From a virus: a DNA stretch of 27,379 nucleotides. The DNA lies in IMG/VR virus record IMGVR_UViG_3300000353_000007, positions 1 to 27,379 of that record; one strand, given 5' to 3'. Position 1 is the first letter of the stretch; each line of letters opens with the position of its first letter. Shown piece after piece: positions 16,418-23,100 of the stretch. The position numbers and the translations under genes are program-made. Below the pieces are notes generated by a model. The model was given only the letters and a program-made list of their open reading frames with translations. It was not told the origin of the DNA and ran no database searches.

Positions 16418-17068
16418 ATGAAATCAGGTATATACAAAATTAAAAATACCATTAACGGTAAAATCTACATTGGAAGTTCAAAAAATATCAAATTAAGATG
16501 GCAACAACACAAATATGCATTAAACCACAATAAACATCACAACATACATTTAAATAATGCTTGGAATAAATACGGGTCAGATAATTTTAAATTTATAATT
16601 ATTGAATATGTTGAACCAACTATGATGCTGGAACGGGAACAATTTTATGTTAAACAATATAATTGTAATAATCATGATAATGGATATAATGTAAGATTAA
16701 TTTGTGAAAGTAATTTAGGATGGAAAGCATCTAAAGAAACAAAAAAAAGAATGAGTGAAAGTGCAAAAAATAAACCACCTATATCTGAAGAAACTAGAAA
16801 TAAAATGAGAGAAAATAATATTGGAAATAAAAAAGCATGTCGTGTTGTAAGTGATAAAGAAAGAAGAAAAAATTCAGAATCCAAAATTGGTATTAATCGT
16901 GGCGAAAAAAATGGAAAAGCTATTACTAACAAAAATATCATAATTAATATGAGAAAAGATTATGACAATGGCATGTCAATATCAAAAATAATGATTAAAT
17001 ATAAGAAAAAATATACATTTACATACCAAATAGTAAAAAGATTAAGATGGGCATGGTTAGATATATAA
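16418..17068 (+). CDS. GIY-YIG homing endonuclease (only plus-strand gene)
   Basis: This 216-residue endonuclease has GIY at 4-6, YIG at 17-19, R27, a catalytic-type Glu in MLEREQF (E72) and N91. A NUMOD3-like helical stretch (SKETKKRMSESAKNKPP, near 105-121, and SEETRNKMRENN) follows, then a C-terminal helix-turn-helix-like segment (GMSISKIMIKYKKKYTFTYQ, about 185-204) for site recognition. The gene lies opposite to all its neighbours, between the start of the helicase gene and the 3' end of the 17070-17456 gene, with only 1 nt between the two convergent stops. It is a mobile gene inserted at an operon boundary. Confidence 0.92.
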   Translation: MKSGIYKIKNTINGKIYIGSSKNIKLRWQQHKYALNHNKHHNIHLNNAWNKYGSDNFKFIIIEYVEPTMMLEREQFYVKQYNCNNHDNGYNVRLICESNLGWKASKETKKRMSESAKNKPPISEETRNKMRENNIGNKKACRVVSDKERRKNSESKIGINRGEKNGKAITNKNIIINMRKDYDNGMSISKIMIKYKKKYTFTYQIVKRLRWAWLDI

Positions 17069-17069
17069 A

Positions 17070-17456
17070 TTAATTAATTAGATAATCTGAAGTAACATAA
17101 ATTCTAAGTGCATCAGTAATATCTTGTGTGTTATTAACTGGACTAGGAGTATATGTTGTTCTTGTTGGTGCTATATACCACGTGGTTATTGTAGTGATAT
17201 CACTTAAGTTAGAATTTTGAATTGGGAAATATGAAGTTATACCTGTAGGTGAGGTATATACAGTAAAGTTATCAGTAATATCTTGAGTATTGTTACTATC
17301 AACAGCAATATATGTATCATCAGTAGGTGCGATAAACCATGTATAATTATCAGTTATATCTTGTGAATTATTACCTGATAATGGAAAATATGTTGTTATA
17401 CCAGTAGGTATAATATAAAGTATATCGCAACTAGTTATATCCTGTGTATTAGTCAT
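17070..17456 (-). CDS. Repeat protein with five NTQDIT units, probable virion component
   Basis: This 128-residue protein is built almost entirely of five copies of a ~26-residue unit starting N-[TS]-Q-D-I-T or a close variant, at residues 3, 30, 56, 83 and 109. The units alternate between a PTGIT-YFP form (1 and 3) and an IAPT form (2 and 4), giving a ~53-residue super-repeat. The content is beta-prone with Thr, Tyr and Ile and no Cys beyond one residue, which resembles extended fibre or decoration proteins. It is the last gene of a three-gene unit with the BppU-like protein, starting 1 nt after its stop. Its exact role is unknown. Confidence 0.8.
   Translation of the reverse strand: MTNTQDITSCDILYIIPTGITTYFPLSGNNSQDITDNYTWFIAPTDDTYIAVDSNNTQDITDNFTVYTSPTGITSYFPIQNSNLSDITTITTWYIAPTRTTYTPSPVNNTQDITDALRIYVTSDYLIN
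17115..17450 (-). repeat. Five tandem ~79-bp coding repeats
   Basis: The repeat units of the 17070-17456 gene recur at 81, 78, 81 and 78 bp spacing. On the plus strand each is marked by a variant of atatcttgtgt (the NTQDIT codons). Units 1 and 3, and 2 and 4, are most alike, suggesting duplication of a two-unit block. Confidence 0.8.
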
Positions 17457-17457
17457 T

Positions 17458-17871
17458 TTACATTACTGTTGTTTTAGTTATTCCATCAGATATTTGAATA
17501 TTTATTTGATTCTCAGTTGGTAATGTTATTTTTCCACAATTTTCACCAAGAAAATCAAGTTTGAATTCACCTAAATATCTTCCAGCTTTACTAGTTTGAT
17601 TTAATTTAAATTTATATGTTAGAGTATATTGTACTTCATCAGGAAATTCAGGTCTGTCATTATTAACAACAAGACTACCAGCAACATTAGCTATGCGATA
17701 AATACCTGTACTAGCATCAATCATTGAAAATGTAACAGCAACATTTTCCAACATGTCTTCAGTTATATCGAATTGTTCTAAAGTATGTTGAGATAGAGGA
17801 TATTTTAATACTGGTAAAGTACTGTCCTTTTTTATAAAAAAATTATTTAATCTAAATGTGCTGTAATCCAT
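17458..17871 (-). CDS. BppU N-terminal-like baseplate/tail protein
   Basis: This 137-residue beta-rich protein has the pattern seen in the N-terminal domain of phage upper-baseplate proteins: FFIKKDSTLPVLKYPL near the start, a strand AVTFSMIDASTG (45-56), VQYTLTYKF (80-88), AGRYLGEFKLDF (96-107) and a final TLPTENQINIQI (116-127). That domain joins receptor-binding proteins to the tail. The match is by pattern, so the call is moderate. Its ATG overlaps the stop of the upstream membrane-protein gene by 1 nt (TAATG), and it is followed by the repeat protein after a 1-nt gap. Confidence 0.6.
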   Translation of the reverse strand: MDYSTFRLNNFFIKKDSTLPVLKYPLSQHTLEQFDITEDMLENVAVTFSMIDASTGIYRIANVAGSLVVNNDRPEFPDEVQYTLTYKFKLNQTSKAGRYLGEFKLDFLGENCGKITLPTENQINIQISDGITKTTVM

Positions 17872-18272
17872 TATCCAATTTCCTCATTATTATTTTCAAT
17901 TATTTGTTCGGCTCTCATTAATTTTTCTCTATCAGCCTTTACTTTATTAATTTTATGTTTAGCACTTGCACCAATTCCATCACCAATTAATCCCATCATA
18001 AGTGCTTCGAAATTAGTGAGTTCATGTCCTACAAATTCAACATAAAATCTAAAAAATATATATGTTGATAAAATAGTTACTAAATATCTACGCCAATTAT
18101 CACTAACCCAAAATCTCCATTTCCATTTTCTAGGGGTTTTAGTGCTTAATTTATCACGATTACTTACTTCATTTAAAGCATAAATAACATAACCAATCAT
18201 TAAAAACCACAAATAACCGAAAATTTCTATTCCAGTATAATTACCAAAAATTACTTGAAAAATTTCATTCAT
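17871..18272 (-). CDS. Small two-TM membrane protein (holin-like size)
   Basis: This 133-residue protein has hydrophobic segments at ~17-33 (IFGYLWFLMIGYVIYAL) and ~63-81 (YLVTILSTYIFFRFYVEFV), plus a weaker one at 90-101 (ALMMGLIGDGIG). They are separated by a basic loop (RKWKWRFW), with a charged helical C-terminal tail. The size and layout suit a phage holin or other inner-membrane protein, but no lysin is adjacent and no family signature is certain. It heads a unit with the BppU-like and repeat proteins, under the promoter-like element at 18287-18295. Confidence 0.72.
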   Translation of the reverse strand: MNEIFQVIFGNYTGIEIFGYLWFLMIGYVIYALNEVSNRDKLSTKTPRKWKWRFWVSDNWRRYLVTILSTYIFFRFYVEFVGHELTNFEALMMGLIGDGIGASAKHKINKVKADREKLMRAEQIIENNNEEIG

Positions 18273-18286
18273 AATATCTTATTTAA

Positions 18287-18295
18287 TATAAATAC
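18287..18295 (-). promoter_or_regulatory. Promoter-like element GTATTTATA
   Basis: In the coding sense this reads GTATTTATA, ending 14 nt before the ATG at 18272. It lies directly after the end of the decayed sulfotransferase region. Confidence 0.6.
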
Positions 18296-18297
18296 AA

Positions 18298-18589
18298 TTA
18301 TCTATTTCTTTTACCATGAATTTTTTCCTTATTAGGTACAATTTTTGAAAATTTCTTATCTACTTCAAAATCATAATTTTTATCTAAATTCATTTTATAT
18401 GAATTATTTTTAGATTTAATATATAATTGTTTAATTAATGACTCATAATTTAATTATTCAATAAATATTTTTTTCAAAATTATACGCACCAGTTATATTA
18501 GGATGCTTACATATCATTCCATAATTTCTCATTAAATGAGCAATACTCTTAGTTCCTGTTCTCGGCAAACCAATATTATATATTATCAT
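18298..18589 (-). pseudogene. Remnant of a sulfotransferase gene
   Basis: An ATG at 18589, 1 nt after the fibre stop, opens a 43-codon frame (18458-18589) that contains GLPRTGTKSIAHLMRNYG. That is the 5'-phosphosulfate-binding loop of PAPS-dependent sulfotransferases, at the proper place near the N-terminus. The frame then hits TGA. A second open stretch in another frame (18298-18453, 51 codons, LNYESLIKQLYIKSK to the end KIHGKRNR) may be the frameshifted 3' end; its relation to sulfotransferases is not proven. An intact enzyme needs ~250 residues, so an internal deletion plus a frameshift is the simplest reading. The loop differs from the intact enzyme's GFPRAGSTLL, so this is not a copy of that gene. 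Confidence 0.75.
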
Positions 18590-18590
18590 A

Positions 18591-20336
18591 TTATGATGAA
18601 CTTATTGTTTCCCAACTAATTCCTGTATATACTTTTAATTTATTAGCAGTACTATCATAATATACCATACCCTCTAACGGAGATGATGGTTCTGAAGTTG
18701 GAGTTAATTTTAATATATTATTAATCCCAACATAATCATTAGCGTGAATATCTAAACAACTAATACTATCATTATCATACCCACAAATTTCTCTAACATA
18801 TACAGCACTACCACAATCAGAGAAATTTGATTTTCCAACACAAATTTTAAATTGCGATAAATCTGATGACTCAGAAGTATCACAACTAAAAAATTCCATA
18901 ATTGTTCTTGAAGTAAAATAATCAACATCTTTTTTTATTACAAACATAGCATCACTTGTAGCTGATTTATTCCAACCTATATGATTTAAACTATCGTCAA
19001 AACATAAATTAGTACCACCAAAACTATCACCATTATTATATTGCATTTGACCGTCTGAACCACCCGGAGATGCACCGCCACTTGTTGCACCAGTAGCTAT
19101 TTGACCAGTACTTGAATTAATATAAAGAACATCGGTTTCTATTGATTTTGCTGCTAAACAACAAAATCTAACATTATTACCTGTACCTAGTTCAATCGAA
19201 CCATTTCCAAGATAATCATATATATTAAAACTTGCACCACCAAGACTAGCGCAAACATTACAACCTTTTAAATTTACACTACCATCAGTTAATAAATCAA
19301 TTGGCGCACTAGAAGCAAAAGGTGCTGCAACACAAAAATATGTTAAACCAGTCATACTAACACCATAATTACCAGCACCACCAATACATGTGTTTTCACT
19401 TAAAACACCACCTAATTTAACAGTTGTCCCATCATCAGTTAATCCATTTGATGCAGTACTTAAACCACCGCCAGTTCCACCAGTTGGTGAATAAATTGTT
19501 ATCTGATTACCTTCTTCAAGTACTTGAGTAGAACCACTACCTATAAAACTATATGATGTTCCACCTGTTGGTAAAGGCACGTTATCATATGAAATATGTG
19601 CCCATTGAACATTTAAACCCACATCAGTCCAGTCATCAGAATTAATATAGATTGTTTTAGTTTCAGTTATTGAAAGTCTCATATTAACAGTAACACTAAC
19701 ATCTTCATCTGGGTCAATTGTTATTGCTTGAAATGAAGTTATATCATTACCAGTTGATGTTGTGCCCAGATTAACAACTGCTTGTGTACTACCTGTATTT
19801 GTAATATAAACCATACCTAATGTCTGACCACTAGGTAAACTACCAAGACTCTGATTTGAAGTCACATTATTAACAGTAGTTAAATCAGGTAACCCTACTT
19901 CTGCAATATATGTATTATCAAGATAAAATCTATTACTGCCATCAACTAGAATACCTTCCGTTCCACTAACAAAAGTACTTGCACTAAATACATGATGATG
20001 TGTATTGCCACTTGAAATATCTGTTGAAGTATTTAAAATTGCACTTGGTGTTCCTAAAACTATTTCACCAGTACTTGTTATTGGAGAAAAATTCATACCA
20101 CTTCCACCACTTAATGATGTTACTCCTTCTGCTGCTGCATCTTGCCATGTTGCGATACCAGTCCCATCAGATGTTAATATTTTCCCAACACCAGCGTTTT
20201 CACAAATAGTTAATGTTGCACCAGTTTCGATATCAAACATACCATATATTTGAGTACAACCAGATAAATTCATAATGTCTGTTGCACATTGCTCAAATTT
20301 TTTACTACTAAAATTCGGTTTTGTATCTACTGCCAT
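18591..20336 (-). CDS. Modular tail-fibre protein, Cys-rich
   Basis: This 581-residue fibre protein is rich in Gly, Ser, Thr and Asn. Residues 78-100 (GSGMNFSPITSTGEIVLG) and NGLTDDGTTVKLGG (297-310) are fibre modules, the latter shared with the fibres at 23101-25653 and the right edge. A Gly-rich hinge follows (GGASPGGSDGQMQYNNG, 420-436). The C-terminus, EGMVYYDSTANKLKVYTGISWE (555-576), is of a type common at the end of phage adhesins. About 15 cysteines are present, unusual for a fibre. The promoter-like element lies 53 nt upstream, with a small hairpin in the leader. The sulfotransferase remnant follows after 1 nt. Confidence 0.85.
   Translation of the reverse strand: MAVDTKPNFSSKKFEQCATDIMNLSGCTQIYGMFDIETGATLTICENAGVGKILTSDGTGIATWQDAAAEGVTSLSGGSGMNFSPITSTGEIVLGTPSAILNTSTDISSGNTHHHVFSASTFVSGTEGILVDGSNRFYLDNTYIAEVGLPDLTTVNNVTSNQSLGSLPSGQTLGMVYITNTGSTQAVVNLGTTSTGNDITSFQAITIDPDEDVSVTVNMRLSITETKTIYINSDDWTDVGLNVQWAHISYDNVPLPTGGTSYSFIGSGSTQVLEEGNQITIYSPTGGTGGGLSTASNGLTDDGTTVKLGGVLSENTCIGGAGNYGVSMTGLTYFCVAAPFASSAPIDLLTDGSVNLKGCNVCASLGGASFNIYDYLGNGSIELGTGNNVRFCCLAAKSIETDVLYINSSTGQIATGATSGGASPGGSDGQMQYNNGDSFGGTNLCFDDSLNHIGWNKSATSDAMFVIKKDVDYFTSRTIMEFFSCDTSESSDLSQFKICVGKSNFSDCGSAVYVREICGYDNDSISCLDIHANDYVGINNILKLTPTSEPSSPLEGMVYYDSTANKLKVYTGISWETISSS
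19383..19448 (-). repeat. Shared fibre module (copy in the 581-residue fibre)
   Basis: This encodes NGLTDDGTTVKLGG then VLSENTCI, one of seven copies of a 22-residue module N-G-[LI]-x4-G-x2-[VI]-x-LGG-x-L-x3-T-x-I found in three separate fibre genes. Confidence 0.8.
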
Positions 20337-20363
20337 AATATTTCGTTTTTTTTTATATTTCTA

Positions 20364-20382
20364 CATCAAATATATGTTGATG
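20364..20382 (-). promoter_or_regulatory. Hairpin in the leader of the 18591-20336 fibre gene
   Basis: A perfect 6-bp inverted repeat, CATCAA / TTGATG with a 7-nt loop, lies between the promoter-like element and the start codon. It could be an operator or a leader RNA hairpin. It is too short to be certain. Confidence 0.35.
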
Positions 20383-20389
20383 CAGTTAT

Positions 20390-20402
20390 TATAAATAAAT
20401 AC
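20390..20402 (-). promoter_or_regulatory. Promoter-like element GTATTTATTTATA
   Basis: In the coding sense this reads GTATTTATTTATA, two overlapping forms of the element, ending 53 nt before the ATG at 20336. The long leader holds the hairpin at 20364-20382. Confidence 0.5.
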
Positions 20403-20435
20403 TTTATATCGATACTTAATTCAAAATAAATAAAA

Positions 20436-20464
20436 AAAACTCATTGAAATTTTCAATGAGTTTT
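20436..20464 (-). terminator. Rho-independent terminator after the glycosyltransferase gene
   Basis: A perfect inverted repeat aaaactcattgaa / ttcaatgagtttt surrounds a 3-nt loop and has A/T runs on both sides, about 20 nt after the TAA at 20484. It ends the sulfotransferase to glycosyltransferase unit and could work in both directions. Confidence 0.85.
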
Positions 20465-20483
20465 AATTTAAGATAAAAATAAA

Positions 20484-21395
20484 TTATTTTTGTTTATTTA
20501 CTGCTTCAATAATTTTATTGATATCCAGCATATTTATTGTATCATATGGAAATTGCTGTATTTGCCCATCAATTGAAAAATCATCAAGATAACTAAATTT
20601 AGTTAATTCATTAACATGTTCAACATTAGGCAATACATTAATATGTTCTGGATAACCAAATATTTCTGGTTTATTTCCTATCCAAACAACAGTACTCTGT
20701 AAATCAAGTGCTGCTGCAAGATGTTGACTAAAACTATCAATGAATAATCTCTTTGTACTTAAAGGAAATACTGCATATAGTTCTCTAAAAGGTAATGTCA
20801 ATAATTCAGTGCCTTGCAACGCTGGTTGGTCAGGGGTTCTTATATGTAATATTCTATAAGACTTACTGAAATAATTAACAAGTTTTTGTGCAATTTCAAT
20901 TGGCATATCTCTAAACCATGATTTCTTACTATATTGTGCTTTTGGACTACCACCGTGTGTTTGTAACAACATAATAGGTCTACCATCAGGTTTTATTTTA
21001 TCTTTGGCTATTTCAAGTTCTCTTGGATTCAAATAAATTTTAGGTTTATATCCATCATATTTAATTCCATACATATCACACCAAGACTTAGTTAAATGTT
21101 TTCTTTTAAGTATATGGTCTTCAGTATGATATACTTCTTGACGTAATATTATTGTATCTTCTTTGATGAAATCAGTGAAAAAATATTGCATCTGACCAAA
21201 GTTATAAAATCTCCATACATCAGGATTGTAGAAGAATGGACCGTCCCATGCCGTAACAACTATTAGTTTTCTATCAGGATATTGTTTTTTTATTGCTCTA
21301 CATACTGCTGTTGCTTGGATTTGTTTTCCATGACCTCCTTCAGTATGAAATATAACATATTTATCATCAGTATTAATTCTTGTATCTTTATTCAT
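20484..21395 (-). CDS. GT9/heptosyltransferase-like glycosyltransferase
   Basis: This 303-residue GT-B-type protein has an N-terminal Rossmann start, VIFHTEGGHGKQIQATAVCRAI (14-35), with the substrate loop GGHGKQI. A later domain contains RPIMLLQTHGGS (139-150), ILHIRTPDQPALQG (182-195), and the donor-site region LFIDSFSQHLAAALDLQSTVVWIGNKPE (217-244), whose S-x2-H-x-AAAL pattern is typical of the GT9 (ADP-heptose transferase) group. It should move a sugar from a nucleotide donor to an unknown acceptor, perhaps the phage fibre or a host glycan. It lies 17 nt after a GIY-YIG gene and next to a sulfotransferase, within the fibre region. Confidence 0.75.
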   Translation of the reverse strand: MNKDTRINTDDKYVIFHTEGGHGKQIQATAVCRAIKKQYPDRKLIVVTAWDGPFFYNPDVWRFYNFGQMQYFFTDFIKEDTIILRQEVYHTEDHILKRKHLTKSWCDMYGIKYDGYKPKIYLNPRELEIAKDKIKPDGRPIMLLQTHGGSPKAQYSKKSWFRDMPIEIAQKLVNYFSKSYRILHIRTPDQPALQGTELLTLPFRELYAVFPLSTKRLFIDSFSQHLAAALDLQSTVVWIGNKPEIFGYPEHINVLPNVEHVNELTKFSYLDDFSIDGQIQQFPYDTINMLDINKIIEAVNKQK

Positions 21396-21412
21396 AAATT
21401 TATTAATTTAAA

Positions 21413-22138
21413 TTATAATTTATTTTTATATTTCCAAATAAAACCACCAGCAAAATTTCTTTTATTTTTCAAACAATGATTAATATTTGGTTGTGAAATG
21501 TTTGTCAAAATAGATGCTTCTTTTTGACTTTTATATTCATTTATTAAAATATTTTCTACCGAATATTGCAATATAGGTATATTATCTTTTTTTGTTTCTT
21601 TAAATTCAAATGAATTTGCTTTTTCTTTAGATGAAAATAAATACGTAGCACGATAAGATTTCTTACCTCTTTGGTCAATTACTTTTGAAATAATATCAGG
21701 ATTTACATTATAAATATTAGCACAATCATTAACAGATTCATATTCCTTTAAAAATTTACCTTCTTCTGAGTATTGAAATACTTTTCGTTGATAAGTACAA
21801 CCACCATCACCACCAGTTGTTAAATTTGTTAATTTAATTCCAGAATCATTATATTTTTTTATATAATGAATTTCAAGAATTTCATGCTCATATTTATTTA
21901 AATTAGTATTAATTTTTTTTTCACATGAATCTAAAATAATCATTTTTGGTTCTAATCCTAAATTTAAAATTTTTCGAATAACATTATCTTTATATAAATT
22001 TTTTTCCCTTCGATGACCATTAATATTTAAATGAATATTAAATCTTTTTTTTAAATTTTGAGTAAACCCAATATAAAAAATTTTAGAACTTCGAGGGTCA
22101 ATTAATCCATAAATATATACAATACCAATATTATCCAT
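21413..22138 (-). CDS. GIY-YIG endonuclease with two NUMOD1-type repeats
   Basis: This is a 241-residue endonuclease. The catalytic module has VYIYG (7-11) in place of the usual GIY strand, YIG at 22-24, R32 and a Glu in KYEHEILEIHYIKKY (82-96). The C-terminal half holds two related DNA-binding segments, VFQYSEEGKFLKEYESVNDC (120-139) and ILQYSVENILINEYKSQKEA (189-208), each followed by a helix-turn-helix-like part, ending in AGGFIWKYKNKL. The same ending type (AGG-[FY]-x-W) closes the 987-1637 endonuclease. It is wedged between sulfotransferase (2 nt) and glycosyltransferase genes, so it has probably split a modification cassette. Confidence 0.88.
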   Translation of the reverse strand: MDNIGIVYIYGLIDPRSSKIFYIGFTQNLKKRFNIHLNINGHRREKNLYKDNVIRKILNLGLEPKMIILDSCEKKINTNLNKYEHEILEIHYIKKYNDSGIKLTNLTTGGDGGCTYQRKVFQYSEEGKFLKEYESVNDCANIYNVNPDIISKVIDQRGKKSYRATYLFSSKEKANSFEFKETKKDNIPILQYSVENILINEYKSQKEASILTNISQPNINHCLKNKRNFAGGFIWKYKNKL

Positions 22139-22140
22139 AA

Positions 22141-22986
22141 TTATATGTTATTTGTATTTGTGTTAATAAAATCCGTTATATCTTTAAATAAATCGTTTTC
22201 GATTTTCTTAACAAATTCTTCATCATATATAGTTAAATCTCTTGGATTTGGTGGTAATATTTTACCTTCTTTTATTTTATGTAATGAATTTGGTGCATAT
22301 CCATGATGAATATCTCGTTCATATATACTTTGTTTGATATTATTTAAGTCATGTTGAAAATATTCAATTCCTAATTGATAATATAATCTTTTCATTGTTG
22401 GTTCGGGATAATTTAATAAATCATTAAACGGAACTAATATTAACCTATCGTATTCTTTTCGATATAGTATTTCTCTTAAATATGTTAATGGTAATCCCAT
22501 TAAACCATCATCAGATAACATTACTTCAGCACGTCCAACAGTAGTTAATTCCTGTGTTTTTGTTGGCATTTTAATTACAGATGATTTTCTCCCACTTTTT
22601 TCCATTGATATTAAACAATCAATAATATGTCTTATTGGGTAAATAAATTTAACTTTTGTATTAAAAATTTCATCTAGTAAATCAAAGTTCCCTACCCATG
22701 CTCTATTTTTATCAATAGGAATTATATTTTTTTTTAATTCTTCTTGATAAAAACCTTCAAATATGCCTTTCATCATTAATTTTATTTTATCATAAATATA
22801 TTGTTCATCATTTGCCAAATAATTTTCATTACTTTTCCAAGAGTCTTTAATATTAATAATTGATGTGATTAATCCCGAAGTAGCTGTTCCATGAAACAAT
22901 GGATTTTGGTTCAAGATATTCATTAATAAAGTACTTCCTGCTCTAGGAAATCCTGCCATAAAAAAAATATTCTGTTGATTATTCAT
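22141..22986 (-). CDS. PAPS-dependent sulfotransferase
   Basis: This 281-residue protein has the 5'-phosphosulfate loop AGFPRAGSTLLMNIL (11-25) followed by FHGTATSGL. The 3'-phosphate motif appears as FIYPIRHIIDCLISMEKSGR (114-133), in which Arg119 and Ser127 match the conserved R-x7-S spacing. It should transfer sulfate from PAPS to a sugar hydroxyl or tyrosine. It follows the 850-residue fibre gene after an intrinsic terminator and has its own promoter-like element at 23007-23015. The next genes are an endonuclease and a glycosyltransferase, so sulfation and glycosylation of one target (a fibre protein or host surface glycan) is a fair inference. Confidence 0.85.
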   Translation of the reverse strand: MNNQQNIFFMAGFPRAGSTLLMNILNQNPLFHGTATSGLITSIINIKDSWKSNENYLANDEQYIYDKIKLMMKGIFEGFYQEELKKNIIPIDKNRAWVGNFDLLDEIFNTKVKFIYPIRHIIDCLISMEKSGRKSSVIKMPTKTQELTTVGRAEVMLSDDGLMGLPLTYLREILYRKEYDRLILVPFNDLLNYPEPTMKRLYYQLGIEYFQHDLNNIKQSIYERDIHHGYAPNSLHKIKEGKILPPNPRDLTIYDEEFVKKIENDLFKDITDFINTNTNNI

Positions 22987-23006
22987 TATAAAATTTTATA
23001 GTTTTT

Positions 23007-23015
23007 TATAAATAC
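23007..23015 (-). promoter_or_regulatory. Promoter-like element GTATTTATA
   Basis: In the coding sense this reads GTATTTATA, ending 20 nt before the ATG at 22986 and just after the terminator at 23047-23081. This is a clear separation of the fibre transcript from the sulfotransferase transcript. Confidence 0.6.
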
Positions 23016-23046
23016 TATGATTTATTGTAAAAAACTAAATATCACC

Positions 23047-23081
23047 AAAAAAAATGGAAAACTTTCGCTTTCCATTTTTTT
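23047..23081 (-). terminator. Rho-independent terminator with GAAA tetraloop
   Basis: On the minus strand TGGAAAGC and GTTTTCCA pair around a GAAA tetraloop, closed by C-G and a G-U wobble and flanked by A and T runs. It lies about 20 nt after the TAA of the 850-residue fibre gene. Confidence 0.88.
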
Positions 23082-23100
23082 ATAATTATTATTAATCGTA

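Noticed and set aside
16672-16941. Minus-strand frame of 89 codons inside the plus-strand endonuclease
   Set aside because: It is a shadow of Lys-rich coding sequence; the endonuclease motifs lie on the other strand.
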